Part shown: positions 14,052 to 15,785 of the stretch, in pieces
Layout of the letters: each line of letters begins with the position of its first letter
How positions within the stretch are numbered: position 1 is the stretch's first letter
NCBI GenBank assembly: GCA_045801465.1
Contig: JBJMSU010000110.1
Location: 1 to 15,785 of the forward strand
Length of the DNA: 15,785 bases
Reading direction: 5' to 3'
Source: DATFWC01 sp045801465
GTDB taxonomy: Bacteria; Pseudomonadota; Alphaproteobacteria; Rhizobiales; Xanthobacteraceae
Notes under the pieces: generated by a model
The model's database searches: none
What the model saw: the letters and a program-made list of their open reading frames with translations, nothing else
Told to the model about the DNA's origin: nothing
Program-made: the position numbers and the translations under genes

Positions 14052-14785
14052 CCGCGCTCGCCGTCCAGGGTCTCTTGAAGTCGTTCGGCGGCCTGCGCGT
14101 CACCGCCAATGTCAATCTCATGGTCGAACCCGGCGAACGGCGCCTGATCATCGGCCCGAATGGCGCCGGTAAGACCACGTTGTTCAATCTCATCACTGGA
14201 GAGATTGCGCCGGACAGCGGATCGATTCTTTTGTTCGACCGCAACATCACGCGCACTCCGAGCCACCGCCGCGCCCATCTCGGCATGGCGCGCACCTACC
14301 AGATCATCACGCTCTTCCCCCAGGACACGATCCTGCGCAACGTCACGCTGGCGCTGCTCGGCCTCTCGCGCCTGCGCTGGAATCCATTCATCGATGTCGA
14401 CCAGCAGCACGATCTCATCAGCCAGGCGCGCGAGGCGCTGGTGCGCGTCGGCCTCGACCATATCGCCCATCGTCCGCTTTCCGAGACGTCGTACGGCGAG
14501 CGGCGGCGGGTGGAGATCGCCATGGCGTTGGCGCAGAGCCCGAGGATCCTGCTGCTGGACGAGCCGTTCGCCGGTCTCTCCATCGATGAACGGCGCGACG
14601 TGCGCGAGCTGCTGCAGAAGATCCCGCGCGACGTCACCATCGTCATGATCGAGCACAACATGGACGTGGCGCTGGACTTCGCTGAGCGCATCACGCTGTT
14701 GCATTTCGGCGAGGTCATCGTCGAGGGCACGCGCGCCGAAGTGGTCACCGACCCGCGGACCAGAGAGGTCTATCTTGGCCACTAG
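14048..14785 (+). CDS. livG: Branched-chain amino acid-type ABC ATPase LivG
   Basis: This 245-residue nucleotide-binding subunit is in the cytosol at the inner membrane. Walker A is GPNGAGKTT (36-44), the Q-loop glutamine is Gln85 in RTYQ, Walker B is ILLLDEP (167-173) and the H-loop histidine is His203 in MIEHNMD. The ABC signature reads TSYGERR (147-153) rather than the common LSYG; SYG is normal in LivG-type ATPases. The start at 14048 overlaps the livM stop (ATGA). An in-frame ATG at 13973 inside livM would add an unlikely basic leader. The gene overlaps livF by 11 nt. Confidence 0.94.
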   Translation: MTALAVQGLLKSFGGLRVTANVNLMVEPGERRLIIGPNGAGKTTLFNLITGEIAPDSGSILLFDRNITRTPSHRRAHLGMARTYQIITLFPQDTILRNVTLALLGLSRLRWNPFIDVDQQHDLISQAREALVRVGLDHIAHRPLSETSYGERRRVEIAMALAQSPRILLLDEPFAGLSIDERRDVRELLQKIPRDVTIVMIEHNMDVALDFAERITLLHFGEVIVEGTRAEVVTDPRTREVYLGH

Positions 14786-15497
14786 CGCGCTCAGCCTTAG
14801 CGATATCGACGCCTTCTACGGCGACAGCCATGTCCTGCAGAAGGTCTCCTTCGCGCTCGGCGAGGGGCGTCTGCTCGGCCTGCTCGGCCGCAACGGCGCC
14901 GGCAAGACCACTTGCATGAACGTGACGGTCGGCCTGTTGCCGCCGCGTTCCGGCGAAGTCGTCGTGTTCGGCACGCCGGCGACCGGATTGCCGCCGGAGC
15001 TGATCGCCGCCCGCGGCGTTGCGCTGGTGCCGCAGGGACGCCGCATCTTCAAGAGTCTCACGGTGCGCGAGAACCTGATCGTGGCGGCGCGCCGCCCCGA
15101 TCCGGGCAGCCGGCATGCGCCATGGACCACGGATACCGTGTTCGGCATGTTCCCGCGGCTGTCCGAGCGCAAGAGCCAGCTTGCAGCCTATCTCTCCGGG
15201 GGCGAGCAGCAGATGCTGGCGATCGGCCGCGCCCTGATGGCCAATCCGCGCGTGCTGCTCATGGACGAGCCGTCGGAAGGGCTCGCCCCGCAGATCGTCG
15301 CCGAGGTCATGGCCACGATCCGCAAGCTCAAGGAAAGTGGCCTCTCGATCGTGCTGGTCGAGCAGAACCCCAAGCTCGTCTTCGACATCGCCGACGACAT
15401 CGTCATCCTCAACAGCGGCCGCGTCGCCGTCGTGTCGACGGCGGCGGAGCTCACGCGCGACGGCGTCGACCTGCGCCAGCATCTCGGCGTGTTCTGA
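14775..15497 (+). CDS. livF: Branched-chain amino acid-type ABC ATPase LivF
   Basis: This second ATPase subunit has 240 residues. Walker A is GRNGAGKTT (38-46), Gln87 lies in VPQGRR, the signature LSGGE is at 140-144, Walker B is VLLMDEP (160-166), and VEQN with Gln197 replaces the switch histidine, as is usual for LivF. Translation appears to begin at a TTG at 14775, with AGAGG 6 nt upstream. This overlaps the livG end by 11 nt; the next in-frame ATG would remove Walker A. The operon is therefore complete: binding protein, two permeases and two ATPases. A palindromic repeat follows 13 nt after the stop. Confidence 0.94.
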   Translation: MATSALSLSDIDAFYGDSHVLQKVSFALGEGRLLGLLGRNGAGKTTCMNVTVGLLPPRSGEVVVFGTPATGLPPELIAARGVALVPQGRRIFKSLTVRENLIVAARRPDPGSRHAPWTTDTVFGMFPRLSERKSQLAAYLSGGEQQMLAIGRALMANPRVLLMDEPSEGLAPQIVAEVMATIRKLKESGLSIVLVEQNPKLVFDIADDIVILNSGRVAVVSTAAELTRDGVDLRQHLGVF

Positions 15498-15510
15498 TGA
15501 TACTCAGCTT

Positions 15511-15615
15511 GTCATTGCCGGGCTTGTCCCGGCAATCTCGATCACTTGCGCACGGCCGTGCCAGGCTAAGCGGGATCACCGGGTCACGGCGCTTTTGCGC
15601 CGGCCCGGTGATGAC
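15511..15615. repeat. Composite palindromic intergenic repeat (MITE- or REP-like, about 105 bp)
   Basis: Three hairpins lie in tandem. ATTGCCGGG-N5-CCCGGCAAT is at 15514-15536. The 12-bp palindrome GCACGGCCGTGC is at 15550-15561. ATCACCGGG with CCCGGTGAT (15575-15583 and 15604-15612) encloses CGGCGC-TTTT-GCGCCG (15587-15602). The outer ends are inverted, GTCAT at 15511 and ATGAC at 15611, and the first 13 bases match the reverse complement of the right end at about 11 positions. From memory, closely similar ATTGCCGGGCTTG and ATCACCGGGT units recur between genes of Bradyrhizobium-like bacteria. It could also act as a transcription terminator or mRNA end for the importer operon. Confidence 0.7.
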
Positions 15616-15665
15616 GACGAGGCAATCACCCGGACTGACAAGGCACGCATCCCGTGAGGAGTCCC

Positions 15666-15785
15666 ATGATGGATGAACGCAGCACCAGCGACAGCCGCAC
15701 CCTCGAGGAGCGCCTGCGTGCGGTCGAGGACCGGCTGGAGATCCTCAATCTCATTGCCAGCCATCCGCCCAGCGCCGATACCGGC
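15666..15785 (+). CDS. Possible SnoaL/NTF2-like protein (partial, N-terminus only)
   Basis: Forty residues are visible before the window ends. GAGGAG at 15656-15661 lies 4 nt before the ATG at 15666 and 7 nt before a second in-frame ATG at 15669, which is perhaps the true start. The sequence RTLEERLRAVEDRLEILNLI is an amphipathic charged helix of the type that opens many nuclear-transport-factor-2/SnoaL-like small enzymes of Proteobacteria. The assignment rests on this helix alone, and any short helical N-terminus could look the same. It is downstream of and co-directional with the importer genes, but separated from them by the palindromic repeat. Confidence 0.5.
   Translation, partial: MMDERSTSDSRTLEERLRAVEDRLEILNLIASHPPSADTG

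Overview
The window is GC-rich, densely packed chromosomal DNA with short gaps, stop/start overlaps and Shine-Dalgarno-led starts. The protein types point to an alphaproteobacterium: a LIV-type uptake operon whose binding protein carries a Tat signal, GlcG/HbpS-like proteins, and a composite palindromic intergenic repeat of the kind I associate with Hyphomicrobiales such as Bradyrhizobium relatives. Lineage is inferred from style and remembered families, not from a marker gene. I saw no rRNA, tRNA, CRISPR array, transposase or phage gene.

Left block (1-4600, minus strand). One probable operon reads right to left from about 4486 and runs off the left edge. It encodes an M24 creatinase/Xaa-Pro-peptidase-like protein with one metal ligand replaced, a two-domain ATP-grasp/phosphohistidine (PEP-synthase-like) protein with no acceptor domain, a D-2-hydroxyacid dehydrogenase, and a second, CtBP-type D-2-hydroxyacid dehydrogenase cut by the window. 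The last three are separated by a 1-nt overlap and a 3-nt gap. A LysR regulator (4601-5563, plus) is divergent from the operon. The 114-bp gap between them holds nested AGAA/TTCT half-sites that are good candidates for its operator.

Middle block (5582-8335). A three-gene minus-strand cluster encodes an exported GlcG/HbpS-like protein, a cytosolic GlcG/HbpS-like protein and a zeta-class GST resembling maleylacetoacetate isomerase. It is divergent from a 3-hydroxyisobutyrate-dehydrogenase-family gene (plus), whose 3' end runs 59 bp into the opposing metallophosphoesterase gene. With the left block this looks like a catabolic locus for a small organic acid or amide; the substrate cannot be named from sequence.

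Right-centre block (8277-10306, minus). An ATP-grasp ligase and a calcineurin-like phosphoesterase overlap by ATGA and form a self-contained pair. A 495-bp non-coding stretch follows, with a 9-bp-arm inverted repeat.

Right block (10802-15785, plus). This is a complete branched-chain-amino-acid-type (HAAT) ABC importer: a Tat-exported binding protein, two permeases and two ATPases. The binding-protein gene is separated from the permeases by a perfect 15-bp stem-loop; the other four genes overlap one another. After livF comes a palindromic repeat of about 105 bp, then the start of a gene that may encode a SnoaL/NTF2-like protein, cut by the right edge.
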